From the NCBI RefSeq assembly GCF_001633105.1, contig NZ_LUKZ01000013.1, positions 1-64,000 on the forward strand: a stretch of DNA of 64,000 bases, written 5' to 3'. Positions 36,190-45,999 of the stretch are shown piece after piece; the first letter of the stretch is position 1, and every line of letters begins with the position of its first letter. A model generated the notes under the pieces. It was not told the origin of the DNA and ran no database searches. It saw nothing but the letters and a program-made list of their open reading frames with translations. This DNA comes from Acidovorax sp. GW101-3H11. Its GTDB lineage: Bacteria > Pseudomonadota > Gammaproteobacteria > Burkholderiales > Burkholderiaceae_C. The translations under genes were made by a program, and so were the position numbers.

Positions 36190-36705
36190 ATGCAACGGCT
36201 AAAAACCCGTCCGCAGTTCCAGGCCGCCATGGCTGGGGGCACCGTCTCCCGCACAGCGCATTTTGCGCTGCACCGTCTGGTGCTGGATGTTGCTGGCAGC
36301 GCTGCTGCCAATCTCGCCAGTGCTGCACCCACAGGGCCCGGCTCCTTGCCGTCAACGCAAGGGCCGCAGGCCCTGTTTGCCGTGCCGGATGTCTGGCTGG
36401 GCGCGATGGTGCCCAAGCGCTGGGCGCGCCGGGCCGTGACACGCAACACCATCAAGCGGCAGATCTACACCGTGGGCGCCACGTTTGAAGCGCGCCTGCC
36501 CCAGGCCGCCCATGTGGTGCGCCTGCGCACGGCGTTTGACCGCAAGCAGTTTGTGAGCGCCACGTCCGACCAGCTCAAGCAGGCCGTGCGTGCAGAGCTG
36601 CTGCAGCTGTTTGGCCATGCCGCCCGGCGTGCGGGTGGCGGGGCCGCAGTGCCCGCTCCGGCGCCTGCTTCGCAGGTGCTGCCTGCCCACGAGGTGGCGC
36701 CATGA
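36190..36705 (+). CDS. rnpA: Ribonuclease P protein component
   Basis: 171 residues from the ATG at 36190. It assists the RNase P RNA in maturing tRNA 5' ends. The RNR signature is RRAVTRNTIKRQIY (about residues 82-95), and GAMVPKRWARRAV precedes it. The protein is longer than the usual 110-140 residues because of an Ala/Gly-rich insert near residues 35-65 and an Ala/Pro-rich tail. The stop overlaps the yidD start (ATGA). Confidence 0.93.
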   Translation: MQRLKTRPQFQAAMAGGTVSRTAHFALHRLVLDVAGSAAANLASAAPTGPGSLPSTQGPQALFAVPDVWLGAMVPKRWARRAVTRNTIKRQIYTVGATFEARLPQAAHVVRLRTAFDRKQFVSATSDQLKQAVRAELLQLFGHAARRAGGGAAVPAPAPASQVLPAHEVAP

Positions 36706-37001
36706 TCATGCAGCGCCTGCTGATGGGCGTGGTCAAGGGCTACCGGTTTTTCCTCAGCCCCTGGCTGGGGTCGGCCTGCCGGTTCGAGCCCACCTGCTCG
36801 GCCTATTCGCTGCAGGCGCTGGAATGGCATGGCGCGGCGGCGGGCAGCTATCTCACGGTGCGCAGGCTGGTACGCTGCCACCCCTGGTGTGATGGGGGCC
36901 ACGATCCGGTCCCCCGAGAACTGCCGCGCGGCATGAGGCTTTTTTCGCGGCTGCAACAATCCTCCACCACCCAACCACCCTCACCAAAGAAGTCTTCATG
37001 A
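36702..37001 (+). CDS. yidD: YidD membrane protein insertion efficiency factor
   Basis: 99 residues from the ATG at 36702. It has the conserved LLMGVVKGYRFFLSPWLGSA, CRFEPTCSAYSLQAL and RLVRCHPWCDGGHDPVP blocks, with the cysteines of the family. It works at the inner membrane with YidC. Overlaps rnpA and yidC by 4 bases at each end. Confidence 0.95.
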   Translation: MIMQRLLMGVVKGYRFFLSPWLGSACRFEPTCSAYSLQALEWHGAAAGSYLTVRRLVRCHPWCDGGHDPVPRELPRGMRLFSRLQQSSTTQPPSPKKSS

Positions 37002-38710
37002 ACGACATTCGCCGCACCATCCTGTGGGTGATTTTTGGCTTTTCCATGGTTCTGCTGTGGGACAAGTGGCAACTGCACAACGGCAACAAGGCCACGTTTT
37101 TCCCCACCACCCCGGCCGTGACCGCGTCTGCCGCTGCAAGCGCAGCGTCCGGTGCCACGGGCGCGGCCAGTGTGCCTGCGTCCACGGCGCCTGTGGCGGC
37201 GGCTGCTGCCCAGGGCGCTGCGGCCGTTCCGGGCCAGCCCGCCCCGGCCGCTGCACCCGCAGCCGCGCGGGAGCGCATCGAGGTCAAGACCGACCTGTAC
37301 CGCCTCACCTTCGACAGCGAAGGTGGCACGCTCACCCATGCCGAGCTGCTGCAGCACGCCGACATGACCGAGAAGAACCGCAACTTCCTGCTGCTGGACG
37401 AGAGCGCCCAGCGCGTCTACGTGGCGCAGACGGGGCTGATCGGTGGTGGCTTCCCCACGCACAAGACCGTGATGGCGGCCGTGCCCGGCCCGCGTGAACT
37501 CAAGGACGGTCAGGACGAGCTGAGCATCCGCTTCGAGTCGCCCAGCCAGGGTGGCGTGAAGCTGGCCAAGACCTGGACCATCAAGCGCGGCGCCTATGAC
37601 ATCGCCGTCAAGCACGAAGTCGTCAACACCGGCGCCGCTGCCGTGTCGCCCCAGCTGTACCTGCAGCTGGTGCGTGACGGCAACAAGCCACCGGGCGAGT
37701 CGTCGTTCTATTCCACCTTCACCGGCCCGGCCGTGTACACCGACGCCAAGAAGTACCAGAAGATCGAGTTCAAGGACATCGAAAACGGCAAGGTTGATAT
37801 CCCCCGCGATTCGCCCAATGGCTACGTGGCCATGGTGCAGCATTACTTCGCTACCGCCTGGCTGTTGGCCGACGGCACCCAGCGCGAGCTGTTCACCCGC
37901 AAGGTGGACACCAACCTGTACTCTGTGGGCATGCTGACTTCGCTGGGCGCCATCGAGCCCGGCACGAGCAAGACCGTGGACGCGCGCCTGTTTGCGGGCC
38001 CGCAGGTCGAGACGATGATGGAAAAGCTGTACCCCGGCCTGGAACTGGTCAAGGACTACGGCTGGCTCACCATCCTGTCCAAGCCGCTGTACTGGCTGCT
38101 GGACCAGCTGCACAAGATTCTGGGCAACTGGGGCTGGGCGATTGTGGGCCTGGTGCTGCTGCTCAAGATCGCGTTCTACTGGCTCAACGCCAAGGCCTAC
38201 GCCAGCATGGCCAAGATGAAGGCCATCAACCCCAAGATCATGGAGATGCGCGAGCGCCTGAAGGACAAGCCGCAGCAGATGCAGCAGGAGATGATGCGCA
38301 TCTACCGCGAGGAAAAGGTCAACCCCATGGGTGGCTGCTTCCCCATCATGATCCAGATCCCCGTGTTCATCGCGCTGTACTGGGTGCTGCTGTCCAGCGT
38401 CGAGATGCGCAACGCGCCCTGGATCGGCTGGATCCACGACCTGTCCACGCCCGACCCGTTCTTCATTCTGCCCCTGCTGATGACGCTGTCCTCGTTGCTG
38501 CAGACGGCCCTGAACCCAGCACCGCCAGACCCGATGCAGGCCAAGATGATGTGGTTCATGCCGCTGATCTTCAGTGTGATGTTCTTCTTCTTCCCGGCCG
38601 GTCTGGTGCTGTACTGGCTGACGAACAACATCCTGTCGATTGCACAGCAGTGGATCATCAACACCCGCATGGGGGTGCCACCGCAGTTCAATCTGCCCAG
38701 TTTTAAGTGA
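36998..38710 (+). CDS. yidC: Membrane protein insertase YidC
   Basis: 570 residues from the ATG at 36998. The first membrane helix (RRTILWVIFGFSMVLLWDKW) is followed by an Ala-rich linker and the large periplasmic beta-sandwich domain (residues about 90-345). The C-terminal insertase core has five helices, with GWAIVGLVLLLKIAFYWLN, GGCFPIMIQIPVFIALYWVL and the final YWLTNNILSIAQQWIINTRM. It inserts proteins alone or with SecYEG. Complete gene, downstream member of the rpmH operon. Confidence 0.97.
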   Translation: MNDIRRTILWVIFGFSMVLLWDKWQLHNGNKATFFPTTPAVTASAAASAASGATGAASVPASTAPVAAAAAQGAAAVPGQPAPAAAPAAARERIEVKTDLYRLTFDSEGGTLTHAELLQHADMTEKNRNFLLLDESAQRVYVAQTGLIGGGFPTHKTVMAAVPGPRELKDGQDELSIRFESPSQGGVKLAKTWTIKRGAYDIAVKHEVVNTGAAAVSPQLYLQLVRDGNKPPGESSFYSTFTGPAVYTDAKKYQKIEFKDIENGKVDIPRDSPNGYVAMVQHYFATAWLLADGTQRELFTRKVDTNLYSVGMLTSLGAIEPGTSKTVDARLFAGPQVETMMEKLYPGLELVKDYGWLTILSKPLYWLLDQLHKILGNWGWAIVGLVLLLKIAFYWLNAKAYASMAKMKAINPKIMEMRERLKDKPQQMQQEMMRIYREEKVNPMGGCFPIMIQIPVFIALYWVLLSSVEMRNAPWIGWIHDLSTPDPFFILPLLMTLSSLLQTALNPAPPDPMQAKMMWFMPLIFSVMFFFFPAGLVLYWLTNNILSIAQQWIINTRMGVPPQFNLPSFK

Positions 38711-38713
38711 CAT

Positions 38714-38802
38714 CCCCCTGAGCGGCTGCGCCGCTTCCCCCTTCTCTCGCGCTTCGCGCGGGAAGGGGGACGACACCAGCGCGGCGGGGCGGCCCTTGCG
38801 CG
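38714..38802 (+). repeat. GC-rich repeat family B, copy 1 (intergenic)
   Basis: Starts CCCCCTGAGCGGCTGCGCC, contains CTTCCCCCTTCTCTCGCGC paired with GCGCGGGAAGGGGGACG, and ends GCGGGGCGGCCCTTGCGCG. It is closely similar to the copy at 50303-50400 and fills most of the yidC-mnmE gap. Confidence 0.75.
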
Positions 38803-38859
38803 GTGTCTCGCGCCTGGGCCGCGCCAGTTTCGGCGCTCCTTTTCCATAGATTGCCGCCC

Positions 38860-40299
38860 ATGCTCCCCCGCCACCAGGACCCCATCGTCGCCATCGCTAC
38901 CGCTCCGGGCCGGGGTGCCGTCGGCATCGTGCGGGTGTCGGGCCGGGCCATCGGCGCGCTGGTGCAGGCCCTGTGCGGCCGGGCACTCAAGCCCCGCGAG
39001 GCCACCTACCTGCCGTTTAGGGATGCGCAGGGCCAGGCCATCGACCAGGGGTTGGCGCTGTACTTCCCCGGCCCGCACAGCTACACCGGCGAGGACGTGC
39101 TGGAGCTGCAGGCCCACGGCGGGCCCGTGGTGCTGCAGCTGCTGCTGGCGCGCTGCCTGGAGGCGGGCGCCGCCACCGACCCGGCCACGGGCCAGCCCTG
39201 CCTGCCGGGCCTGCGCGTGGCCCAGCCGGGCGAATTCACCGAACGGGCTTTCCTGAACGACAAGATCGACCTGGCACAGGCCGAGGCGATTGCGGACCTG
39301 ATCGACGCCAGCACCGAGGCCGCCGCGCGCAGCGCCAGCCGCTCGCTCACCGGCGCGTTCTCGGCCGAGATCCATGGCCTGCGCGATGCGCTCATCCATC
39401 TGCGCATGCTGGTCGAGGCCACGCTCGACTTTCCTGAAGAAGAAATCGACTTCCTGCGCAAGGCCGATGCGCACGGGCAGCTATCGAATCTGCAGCAGAC
39501 CCTGGCCTCGGTGATGCAGCGGGCGCGCCAGGGCGCCTTGCTGCGCGAGGGCATCAAGGTGGTGATTGCCGGGCAGCCCAATGCGGGCAAAAGCTCGCTG
39601 CTCAACGCGCTGGCCGGGGCCGAACTGGCCATCGTCACCCCCATCGCAGGCACCACCCGCGACAAGGTGCAGCAGACCATCCAGATCGAGGGGGTTCCCC
39701 TGCACATCATCGACACTGCGGGCCTGCGCGACAGCGACGACGAGGTGGAGCGCATTGGCATCGCCCGCGCCTGGGACGAGATTGCGGGGGCCGACGCGGT
39801 GTTGTTCCTGCACGACCTGTCGCGCCAGGATGCTATGGAATACATAGCTTCTGAGGCAGACATAGCGCGCGCACTGGCCCAAAAACTACCTCCAACCATC
39901 CCGGTGATCGATGTCTGGAACAAGCTGGACCGCGCCCCGGGGGGGGCCGCCACCGCCGCAGAAGGGGCCGGGCACGCCGAAACCCGGCCGGGCGTGTGGC
40001 TGTCTGCACGCACGGGCGAGGGGCTGGACCGGCTGCGGCGCATCCTGCTGGAGGTGGCGGGCTGGCAGTCGGCGCCTGAAGGCCTCTACATCGCGCGCGC
40101 CCGCCACATCGAGGCGCTGCGCGCCGTGTCGGCCCACCTGCAGGAGGCCGCCGACCAGCTGCAGGCCCAGGGCCCGGCCCTCGATCTGCTGGCCGAGGAA
40201 CTGCGCCTGGCCCAGAACGCCCTGAGCGCCATCACCGGCGAGTTCAGCTCCGACGACCTGCTGGGCGTGATCTTCTCCAGCTTCTGCATCGGCAAGTAG
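38860..40299 (+). CDS. mnmE: tRNA modification GTPase MnmE
   Basis: 479 residues from the ATG at 38860. With MnmG it modifies U34 of certain tRNAs. The N-terminal folate-binding domain starts [20 protein letters not shown]. The G domain has [39 protein letters not shown] and VWNKLD. The C-terminus ends FCIGK, with the essential cysteine. Between G3 and G4, residues about 324-343 ([19 protein letters not shown]) are encoded by a family A repeat; the fold there is normally a variable helix. Confidence 0.96.
   Translation: MLPRHQDPIVAIATAPGRGAVGIVRVSGRAIGALVQALCGRALKPREATYLPFRDAQGQAIDQGLALYFPGPHSYTGEDVLELQAHGGPVVLQLLLARCLEAGAATDPATGQPCLPGLRVAQPGEFTERAFLNDKIDLAQAEAIADLIDASTEAAARSASRSLTGAFSAEIHGLRDALIHLRMLVEATLDFPEEEIDFLRKADAHGQLSNLQQTLASVMQRARQGALLREGIKVVIAGQPNAGKSSLLNALAGAELAIVTPIAGTTRDKVQQTIQIEGVPLHIIDTAGLRDSDDEVERIGIARAWDEIAGADAVLFLHDLSRQDAMEYIASEADIARALAQKLPPTIPVIDVWNKLDRAPGGAATAAEGAGHAETRPGVWLSARTGEGLDRLRRILLEVAGWQSAPEGLYIARARHIEALRAVSAHLQEAADQLQAQGPALDLLAEELRLAQNALSAITGEFSSDDLLGVIFSSFCIGK
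39831..39887 (+). repeat. Interspersed repeat family A, copy 5 (inside mnmE)
   Basis: TGCTATGGAATACATAGC, then GGCAGACATAGCGCGCGCA and GGCCCAAAAAC align block by block with the intergenic copy at 58103. It is in frame and adds no stop codon. Confidence 0.65.
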
Positions 40300-40406
40300 G
40301 CGGGGCGCCCGGCCAGGGCGCCCGCGCCGCCGCCTGTCGCTTATGTTGTAAACGGACGTAAACAGCGCTTGTGTCCGATCTGTAACAACGGTACTTTCGA
40401 CGCATC

Positions 40407-40898
40407 ATGAATGCCCCCACCCCCGCTGCCATCAAGGTTGACCTCAAAGGTTTGCTGGACGCCATTGCGCAAACCACCGCTGACGACAGCATGACCAACC
40501 CCCTCTCCCCCGCGCAGTGGGAGGTGCTCTCGTCCTACCTGCTGCCCGTGGTGCTGCCCGCCGGGCAGGTGCTTTTCAGCCAGGGGGCCACCGACCGCAC
40601 CCTGTACCTGGTGGAAAGCGGCAGCCTGAGCGTGCACTACCAGGACGAAAAAGAGCGCCTGCGCCTGGCCATCGTGGGCGCGGGCTCGGTGGTGGGCGAA
40701 GGCGCGTTTTTCTCGCACCGCGCGCGCAGCGCCACTGTGCAGGCCAGTGCGCCCTGCAAGCTCTGGAGCCTCACGGCCATCCGCTTCACCGAACTCACCA
40801 ACCGCCAGCCCGCCATTGCCCTGGGTTTGGCGATGGCTGCCGGGGCGGTGCTGGCCAAGCGCCTGGGCAACCGCCGCCGCCGCGTTGCGGCGACCTGA
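40407..40898 (+). CDS. Cyclic-nucleotide-binding domain protein without a DNA-binding domain
   Basis: 163 residues from the ATG at 40407. Residues about 45-140 form a cNMP-binding beta roll (VVLPAGQVLFSQGATDRTLYLVESGSL, VGAGSVVGEGAFFSHRARSATVQA). The phosphate-binding segment GEGAFF...RARSAT resembles the functional GE...RxA loop. There is no helix-turn-helix, unlike Crp/Fnr regulators. The tail is basic (KRLGNRRRRVAAT). Function unknown. Confidence 0.75.
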   Translation: MNAPTPAAIKVDLKGLLDAIAQTTADDSMTNPLSPAQWEVLSSYLLPVVLPAGQVLFSQGATDRTLYLVESGSLSVHYQDEKERLRLAIVGAGSVVGEGAFFSHRARSATVQASAPCKLWSLTAIRFTELTNRQPAIALGLAMAAGAVLAKRLGNRRRRVAAT

Positions 40899-41009
40899 CA
40901 GGCGCCCCGCAGACGCGGGATTTGCGGGCTTGTTCGGGGCTGTGCGAGGGGTACAGCAAGTTACACTCGATTTGGATTTTGTCCAGGCACCATCCGAAGA
41001 AAGCAAGCC

Positions 41010-41960
41010 ATGTCCCTGTTCAGCTGGTTCAGCCGCAAACCCGCCCCCCCCAAGCCCCGGCCAGCCGCAGAACCGTCGGGTCTGTTGAATGCCGACGCCA
41101 CCGTGCCGCTGCACCCCGGCCGCATGGGCAAACCCCTGGTCGAGCCCCCACCCCCCGAACACGCGGCCAACCGCAAGAACGAGCGCATGGAGCGCCGCGA
41201 GCTGCTCTACACCGTGGTGCGTGATGCCATGGTGCGCGCCGGGGTGCTGTCGGCCAGCTACAAGTTCAAGGTGCTGTCGCTGGACCAGCGCGGCCGCCAG
41301 TTCCTGGTGATGATGGACCTGGCGCGCGAATATGGCGGCGAGACGGTGCGCCTGTCCGAAATCGAGGCGCTGATCGCCCAGACCGCCAAGACCCGCTACG
41401 ACATCCTGGTGACGGCCGTGTACTGGCGCATCAATGACCATGTGGCCGTGGGCATTCCCCAAAAAGGCGTGGCGCCCCAGGGGGCGGCGCTGCCTGTGCC
41501 AGCGGCGCCTGTGGCTGCGGCCCCGGTGCGCAAGCCGCCCGTGGCGGCACCCGCCCCGGTGGTGGCACCTGCCAACCCCATCTTCCCCATAGCGTCAGCT
41601 CCGGCTCCAGCGCCTGCACCCACAGCTGCACCCGTCGGCGCAGCACCCCAGCGCCCGGCCGCACCCCCGGCTACTGCGGCACCCGCCCGGCCCCCTGTGG
41701 CGGCGCCGGTGGGCGAGCAGCGCCCTGCCCCCCGGTTCGAACCCATCGAGGCCGACGAAGTGGCCGCCTTCAAGCGCGCCCTGGCCAACGCGGCAGGCGC
41801 CACGGCGGCCCCGGCAGCGGCGGCCAAGCCGGGCGTGCCCGTGCGCTCCGGCCCGCTGCTCCCCCCGGCGCAGCCCACCGGGTTTGAAGACACCGAAATG
41901 CCCGGGGCAGACAGCCCCTCGCCCGACCTCAGCAGCACCCAGTACGGCGAGCTGCGCTGA
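41010..41960 (+). CDS. Hypothetical protein with Pro/Ala-rich C-terminal region
   Basis: 316 residues from the ATG at 41010. The first 150 residues look folded (RRELLYTVVRDAMVRAGVLS, YKFKVLSLDQRGRQFLVMMD, TRYDILVTAVYWRINDHVA). The next 130 are almost entirely Pro and Ala and are probably disordered, and the end is acidic and Ser-rich. No enzymatic motif or membrane helix was recognised. It starts 111 bases after the cNMP-binding gene and is followed by a strong terminator. Confidence 0.7.
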   Translation: MSLFSWFSRKPAPPKPRPAAEPSGLLNADATVPLHPGRMGKPLVEPPPPEHAANRKNERMERRELLYTVVRDAMVRAGVLSASYKFKVLSLDQRGRQFLVMMDLAREYGGETVRLSEIEALIAQTAKTRYDILVTAVYWRINDHVAVGIPQKGVAPQGAALPVPAAPVAAAPVRKPPVAAPAPVVAPANPIFPIASAPAPAPAPTAAPVGAAPQRPAAPPATAAPARPPVAAPVGEQRPAPRFEPIEADEVAAFKRALANAAGATAAPAAAAKPGVPVRSGPLLPPAQPTGFEDTEMPGADSPSPDLSSTQYGELR

Positions 41961-41983
41961 GCGCCGGGCGCGGTCTCCCAAAA

Positions 41984-42011
41984 AAGAAGCCCTCCATGCG
42001 GAGGGCTTCTT
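41984..42011. terminator. Bidirectional intrinsic terminator
   Basis: A 12-bp perfect stem, AAGAAGCCCTCC/GGAGGGCTTCTT with a 4-base loop, flanked by A-rich sequence on one side and TTTGCTT on the other. It separates the plus-strand hypothetical gene from the convergent apt gene. Confidence 0.9.
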
Positions 42012-42059
42012 TGCTTGTGGCGGGCGTTGCGCCGCTAGGCGCGTCCATCAGGCCCTGAT

Positions 42060-42614
42060 TCAGTGCCCCGCAAAATCCACCAGCGTGTACAGCGGCAGGC
42101 CCGATGCGCGCAGGCGGTCCGAGCCACCCAGTTCGGGCAGGTCCACGATGGCCGCGCCTTCGGTCACCGTGGCGCCCAGCTTCTCCAGCAGACGCCGACC
42201 GGCCATCATGGTGCCGCCGGTGGCAATGAGGTCGTCGATCAGCAGCACGCGGTCGCCCGCCTTCACGGCGTCGGTGTGCAGCTCCACGGTGGCGCTGCCG
42301 TACTCCAGCTCGTAGGTCTCCTCGACCGTGGTGAAGGGCAGCTTGCCCTTCTTGCGGATGGGCACGAAGCCCACGTTGAGTTCATAGGCCACCACCGCAC
42401 CCAGGATGAAGCCGCGCGCATCCAGCCCGGCCACCACATCGGGGCGCAGGGCCTTGTCCATGTAGCGGTGCACAAAGGCGTCGATGAGCACGCGGAACAC
42501 CTTGGGGTCCTGCAGCAGCGGCGTGATGTCGCGGAACTGCACGCCCGCTGCGGGCCAGTCGGGCACGGTGCGGATGTGCTGGCGGAGGTAGTCGTTGACG
42601 CTGAGTGGCTGCAT
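42060..42614 (-). CDS. apt: Adenine phosphoribosyltransferase
   Basis: 184 residues from the ATG at 42614; an upstream TTG would add 7. It salvages adenine to AMP using [18 protein letters not shown] and [20 protein letters not shown] are typical of Apt, and the PRPP loop is [17 protein letters not shown]. The flexible loop [18 protein letters not shown] is intact. Single gene. Confidence 0.95.
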   Translation of the reverse strand: MQPLSVNDYLRQHIRTVPDWPAAGVQFRDITPLLQDPKVFRVLIDAFVHRYMDKALRPDVVAGLDARGFILGAVVAYELNVGFVPIRKKGKLPFTTVEETYELEYGSATVELHTDAVKAGDRVLLIDDLIATGGTMMAGRRLLEKLGATVTEGAAIVDLPELGGSDRLRASGLPLYTLVDFAGH

Positions 42615-42816
42615 GGGAAAAGAGAAGGGGATCAAGGGGCACGGGTGTGGGGGCCGGGCAACGGCTTTCCCGCGCGAAGGGCTGAAGTGTAATCAGCCGC
42701 CTGCGTGCGCTGTTCTGCGCTCCCGGGGCCACCCCCAGCCCCCATAATGTTTCATTGCTGTTACACCCCCGGCGCGGCTGCCTTGCAGGCCAAGCCCTTC
42801 CACAGAAGATTGGCCC

Positions 42817-45800
42817 ATGCCCATCTCCATCCTGCTGATCGAAGGCGACCACGCCCATGCCCAGGCGGTGGCGGGCGCATTGGCAGACCCCTGGTCGGGC
42901 TGGCAGGTGGAAGTCTGTGCGTCGCTGGCGCAGGCGCGTGAACACCTGCAGCACCAGCAGCGGCGGCCCGACATCGTGCTGGCCGCCCAGAGCACCCTGG
43001 GGGGCACGGCCTTTGATTTGCTGCAGCTGCTGGCCGGTGTGCCCGCCATCATCATCGTGCGCATGGGGGCCGAAACCCATGCGGCGCAGGCCATGCGGCA
43101 TGGCTTTGACGACTTTGCCGTGCAGGACCCGGCCCTGGACTACCTGCTCACACTGCCCGCGCAGATCGACGCAGTGCTTGAGCGCAGCTCTAGCGCCCGC
43201 GCCCGCCTGGCGGCCGAGGCCATGCTGGCGCGCCAGCACCGGCTGCTGCAGGCCATCTCGCGCGCCCAGGCCATGTTCATCGCCAGCTCCGGGCCCCGGG
43301 CGGCGTTCGAGGCCTTGCTCGAAGAACTGATGTCGCTCAGCCAGAGCGCCTTCGGCCTGGTGGGCCAGGTGCAGCGCGCGGCCGACGGCCACCCCTTCTT
43401 GCGGGTGCACGCCATGACCGACATCAGCTGGGACGCGGCCTCCCGCGCGCTGTATGCGCAGCACGCCGAGGAGGGCATGGTGTTCGACAGCCTGCACTCG
43501 CTGGTGGGCGCGGCCCTGGTCTCTGGCGAGCCCGTGATCAGCAACGACGCCTGCCACGACCCGCGCGCCGCAGGCACCCCGCCGGGCCACCCCACGCTGC
43601 ACACCTACCTGGGCCTGCCCATCCACGCGGCGGGCGAGCTGGTGGCCATGGTGGGCCTGGCCAACCGCGCCGAGGGTTATTCGCAGGCGGATGTGTCGTT
43701 CCTGCAGCCCCTGCTCAATACCGTGGGCCAGCTGGAGACCGCGCGCCGCGCCGAGCTGGCCCGCAGCGCGATTGATGCCGAACTGCTGCGCACCGGCGCC
43801 CTGCTGGGCGAAAAAACCCGGGCGCTGGAGGCCACGCTGGCCAACATCTCCCAGGGCATCACCAGCGTGGACGCCGAAGGGCGCATCCGGGTCTACAACC
43901 GGCGCTACCTGGAGCTGCTCGACCTGCCCGAGGACCTGCTGGCCAGCCAGCCCAAGGTGGAGGACGTGGTGCGCTTCCAGACCGAGCGGGGCGACTTCGG
44001 TCCGCAGTTCCAGCTCATCGAGCCCATGGCGCGCAACTACGTGGCCTCGGAATACGCGGCGCACGGCGGGCAGCTCACCATGCCTGACTCGTACGTGCGG
44101 CGCACGCACAATGGCCGCTACATCGAGGTGCGCACCCGCGCGCTGGAGCCCGGCGGGCGGGTGCGTACCTTCACCGATGTCACCGACTACCTCAGCACCC
44201 TGGAGGCCCTGCGCCTGAGCGAGGCGCGCTGGCGCAGCCTCACGCAGCTCTCGTCGGACTGGTACTGGGAGCAGGACGCGCAGTTCCGCTTTGTGCGGCT
44301 GGACGGCAATGCCCAGCAGAAAACCGGCGTGCCCGACGAGGTGCACTACGGCCTCACGCGCTGGGAGCTGCCCGAGACCTTTGTGGACGAAGGCCAGTGG
44401 CGCGACCACCGCGCGCTGCTGGAGGCGCACCAGGTGTTCCACGACTTCGAGATGCAGCGCCGGACCCACGACGGCCAGCCCATCTGGGTGTCGATCAGCG
44501 GCGAGCCCATCTTCGATGCCGAAGGCCGCTTCACCGGCTACCGGGGCGTGGCGCGCGACATCACCGAGCGCAAGCTGGCCGAGGCCCAGATCCAGCGCCT
44601 GGCGTTTTATGACGAACTCACCGGCCTGCCCAACCGGCGCCTGCTGATGGACCGGCTGGAGCGCGCTGTGGCCTCCAGCACCCGCGAGGGTTGCCACGGC
44701 GCCCTGCTGTTCCTCGACTTGGACAACTTCAAGGGCATCAACGACACCCTGGGCCACGAATGGGGCGACCGGCTGCTGGTGCAGGTGGGCGCCCGCGTGA
44801 GCGCCTGTGTGCGCGCCACCGACACCGTGGCACGCCTGGGGGGCGACGAGTTTGTGGTGGTGATCGAAGGCCTGCACGCCGAAGAGGCCGAGGCCGCCGC
44901 CGAGGCCGAAGCGGTGGCGCAGAAGGTGCTGGCCGCGCTCAACCAGCCCTACCAGATCGAGGGCTGCGAGATGCACAGCACGCCCAGCATCGGCATCGCG
45001 CTGTTCCGGGACGCGCAGCAGCCGGTGCAGGAGCTGCTCAAGCGCGCTGACCTGGCCATGTACCAGGCCAAGGCCCAGGGGCGCAACATGCTGTGTTTCT
45101 TCGACCCCGCCATGCAGGCCGCCGCGTCCGCGCGCTCGGCGCTGGAGGGCGACATCCGCCTGGGGCTTGCGCGCGCCGAGTTCCTGCTGCACTACCAGCC
45201 GGTGGTGGACGCCACCGGCCAGCTGCTGGGCGCCGAGGCCCTGGTGCGCTGGAACCACCCCCAGCGCGGCATGGTGCCACCCGCCGACTTCATCCCGCTG
45301 GCCGAGCAGACCGGCCTCATCCTGCCCCTGGGCCGGCAGGTGCTGGCCATGGCCTGCCACCAGCTCGCACTGTGGGCGGCCGACCCCGCCAGGGCCGGCT
45401 GGACCCTGTCCGTGAACGTGAGCGCGCAGGAGTTCCGCCAGAGCGAGTTTGTGCAAGACGTGCTGGCCGTGCTGCGCGACTCGGGCGCGGATGCGCGGCG
45501 GCTCAAGCTGGAGCTCACCGAAAGCCTGCTGCTGCACGACGTGGAGGACAGCATCCTCAAGATGCAGGCCCTGCGCACGCTGGGCGTGGGGTTTGCGCTG
45601 GATGACTTTGGCACGGGCTACTCGTCGCTGAGCTACCTCAAGCGCCTGCCGCTGGACCAGCTCAAGATCGACCAGAGCTTTGTGCGCGACGTGCTCACCG
45701 ACCCCAACGACGCCGCCATCGCCTGCACCATCATCACCCTGGCCCACAGCCTGGCCCTGGACGTGGTGGCCGAGGGCGTGGAAACCGAAGGCCAGCGCGC

Positions 45801-45876
45801 GTTCTTGCTGCGCAACGGCTGCCAGCGCTTCCAGGGCTACCTGTTCGGGCGGCCCGGGCCTGCTGCGCAGCTCTGA
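42817..45876 (+). CDS. Multi-domain GGDEF-EAL c-di-GMP signalling protein (receiver-like, GAF, PAS-PAS)
   Basis: 1019 residues from the ATG at 42817. Domains in order: a receiver-like segment (1-125), a GAF domain (about 150-310, TYLGLPIHAAGELVAMVGLA), two PAS domains (about 335-450 and 465-590), GGDEF (ARLGGDEFVVVI, about 671-682) and EAL (GAEALVRWNHP, about 804-814). The GGDEF half keeps an RxxD inhibitory site (RATD), and the EAL half keeps DDFGTGYSSLSYL. It could both make and degrade c-di-GMP. The receiver-like part lacks the phospho-aspartate (VLAAQS where LLD is usual), so it is probably not phosphorylated. No transmembrane helix. Confidence 0.92.
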   Translation: MPISILLIEGDHAHAQAVAGALADPWSGWQVEVCASLAQAREHLQHQQRRPDIVLAAQSTLGGTAFDLLQLLAGVPAIIIVRMGAETHAAQAMRHGFDDFAVQDPALDYLLTLPAQIDAVLERSSSARARLAAEAMLARQHRLLQAISRAQAMFIASSGPRAAFEALLEELMSLSQSAFGLVGQVQRAADGHPFLRVHAMTDISWDAASRALYAQHAEEGMVFDSLHSLVGAALVSGEPVISNDACHDPRAAGTPPGHPTLHTYLGLPIHAAGELVAMVGLANRAEGYSQADVSFLQPLLNTVGQLETARRAELARSAIDAELLRTGALLGEKTRALEATLANISQGITSVDAEGRIRVYNRRYLELLDLPEDLLASQPKVEDVVRFQTERGDFGPQFQLIEPMARNYVASEYAAHGGQLTMPDSYVRRTHNGRYIEVRTRALEPGGRVRTFTDVTDYLSTLEALRLSEARWRSLTQLSSDWYWEQDAQFRFVRLDGNAQQKTGVPDEVHYGLTRWELPETFVDEGQWRDHRALLEAHQVFHDFEMQRRTHDGQPIWVSISGEPIFDAEGRFTGYRGVARDITERKLAEAQIQRLAFYDELTGLPNRRLLMDRLERAVASSTREGCHGALLFLDLDNFKGINDTLGHEWGDRLLVQVGARVSACVRATDTVARLGGDEFVVVIEGLHAEEAEAAAEAEAVAQKVLAALNQPYQIEGCEMHSTPSIGIALFRDAQQPVQELLKRADLAMYQAKAQGRNMLCFFDPAMQAAASARSALEGDIRLGLARAEFLLHYQPVVDATGQLLGAEALVRWNHPQRGMVPPADFIPLAEQTGLILPLGRQVLAMACHQLALWAADPARAGWTLSVNVSAQEFRQSEFVQDVLAVLRDSGADARRLKLELTESLLLHDVEDSILKMQALRTLGVGFALDDFGTGYSSLSYLKRLPLDQLKIDQSFVRDVLTDPNDAAIACTIITLAHSLALDVVAEGVETEGQRAFLLRNGCQRFQGYLFGRPGPAAQL

Positions 45877-45878
45877 AC

Positions 45879-45935
45879 GCTATTAAATATATAGCTACAA
45901 AGGCATGGTGGGAGCGCGGTAAGGCCGATTTTTAA
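45879..45935 (+). repeat. Interspersed repeat family A, copy 6 (intergenic)
   Basis: Starts GCTATTAAATATATAGCTA three bases after the GGDEF-EAL stop codon, then GGCATGGTGGGAGCGCGG and AAGGCCGATTTTT. Almost identical to the copy at 58103 in its first 20 bases. Confidence 0.75.
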
Positions 45936-45999
45936 TCAGAATTCGGCGCCCTCTCTGCCGCTGGCGCAGTCCTTGCTGCTGCGCAGCCGCCCAGGGCGG

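Noticed and set aside
40310-40345. Terminator after mnmE
   Set aside because: GGGCGCC/GGCGCCC can pair, but no T-run follows and the sequence continues GC-rich.
42382-45747. An 1121-codon open frame on the minus strand
   Set aside because: It is antisense to the GGDEF-EAL gene and to part of apt; low-complexity composition and no domain signature.
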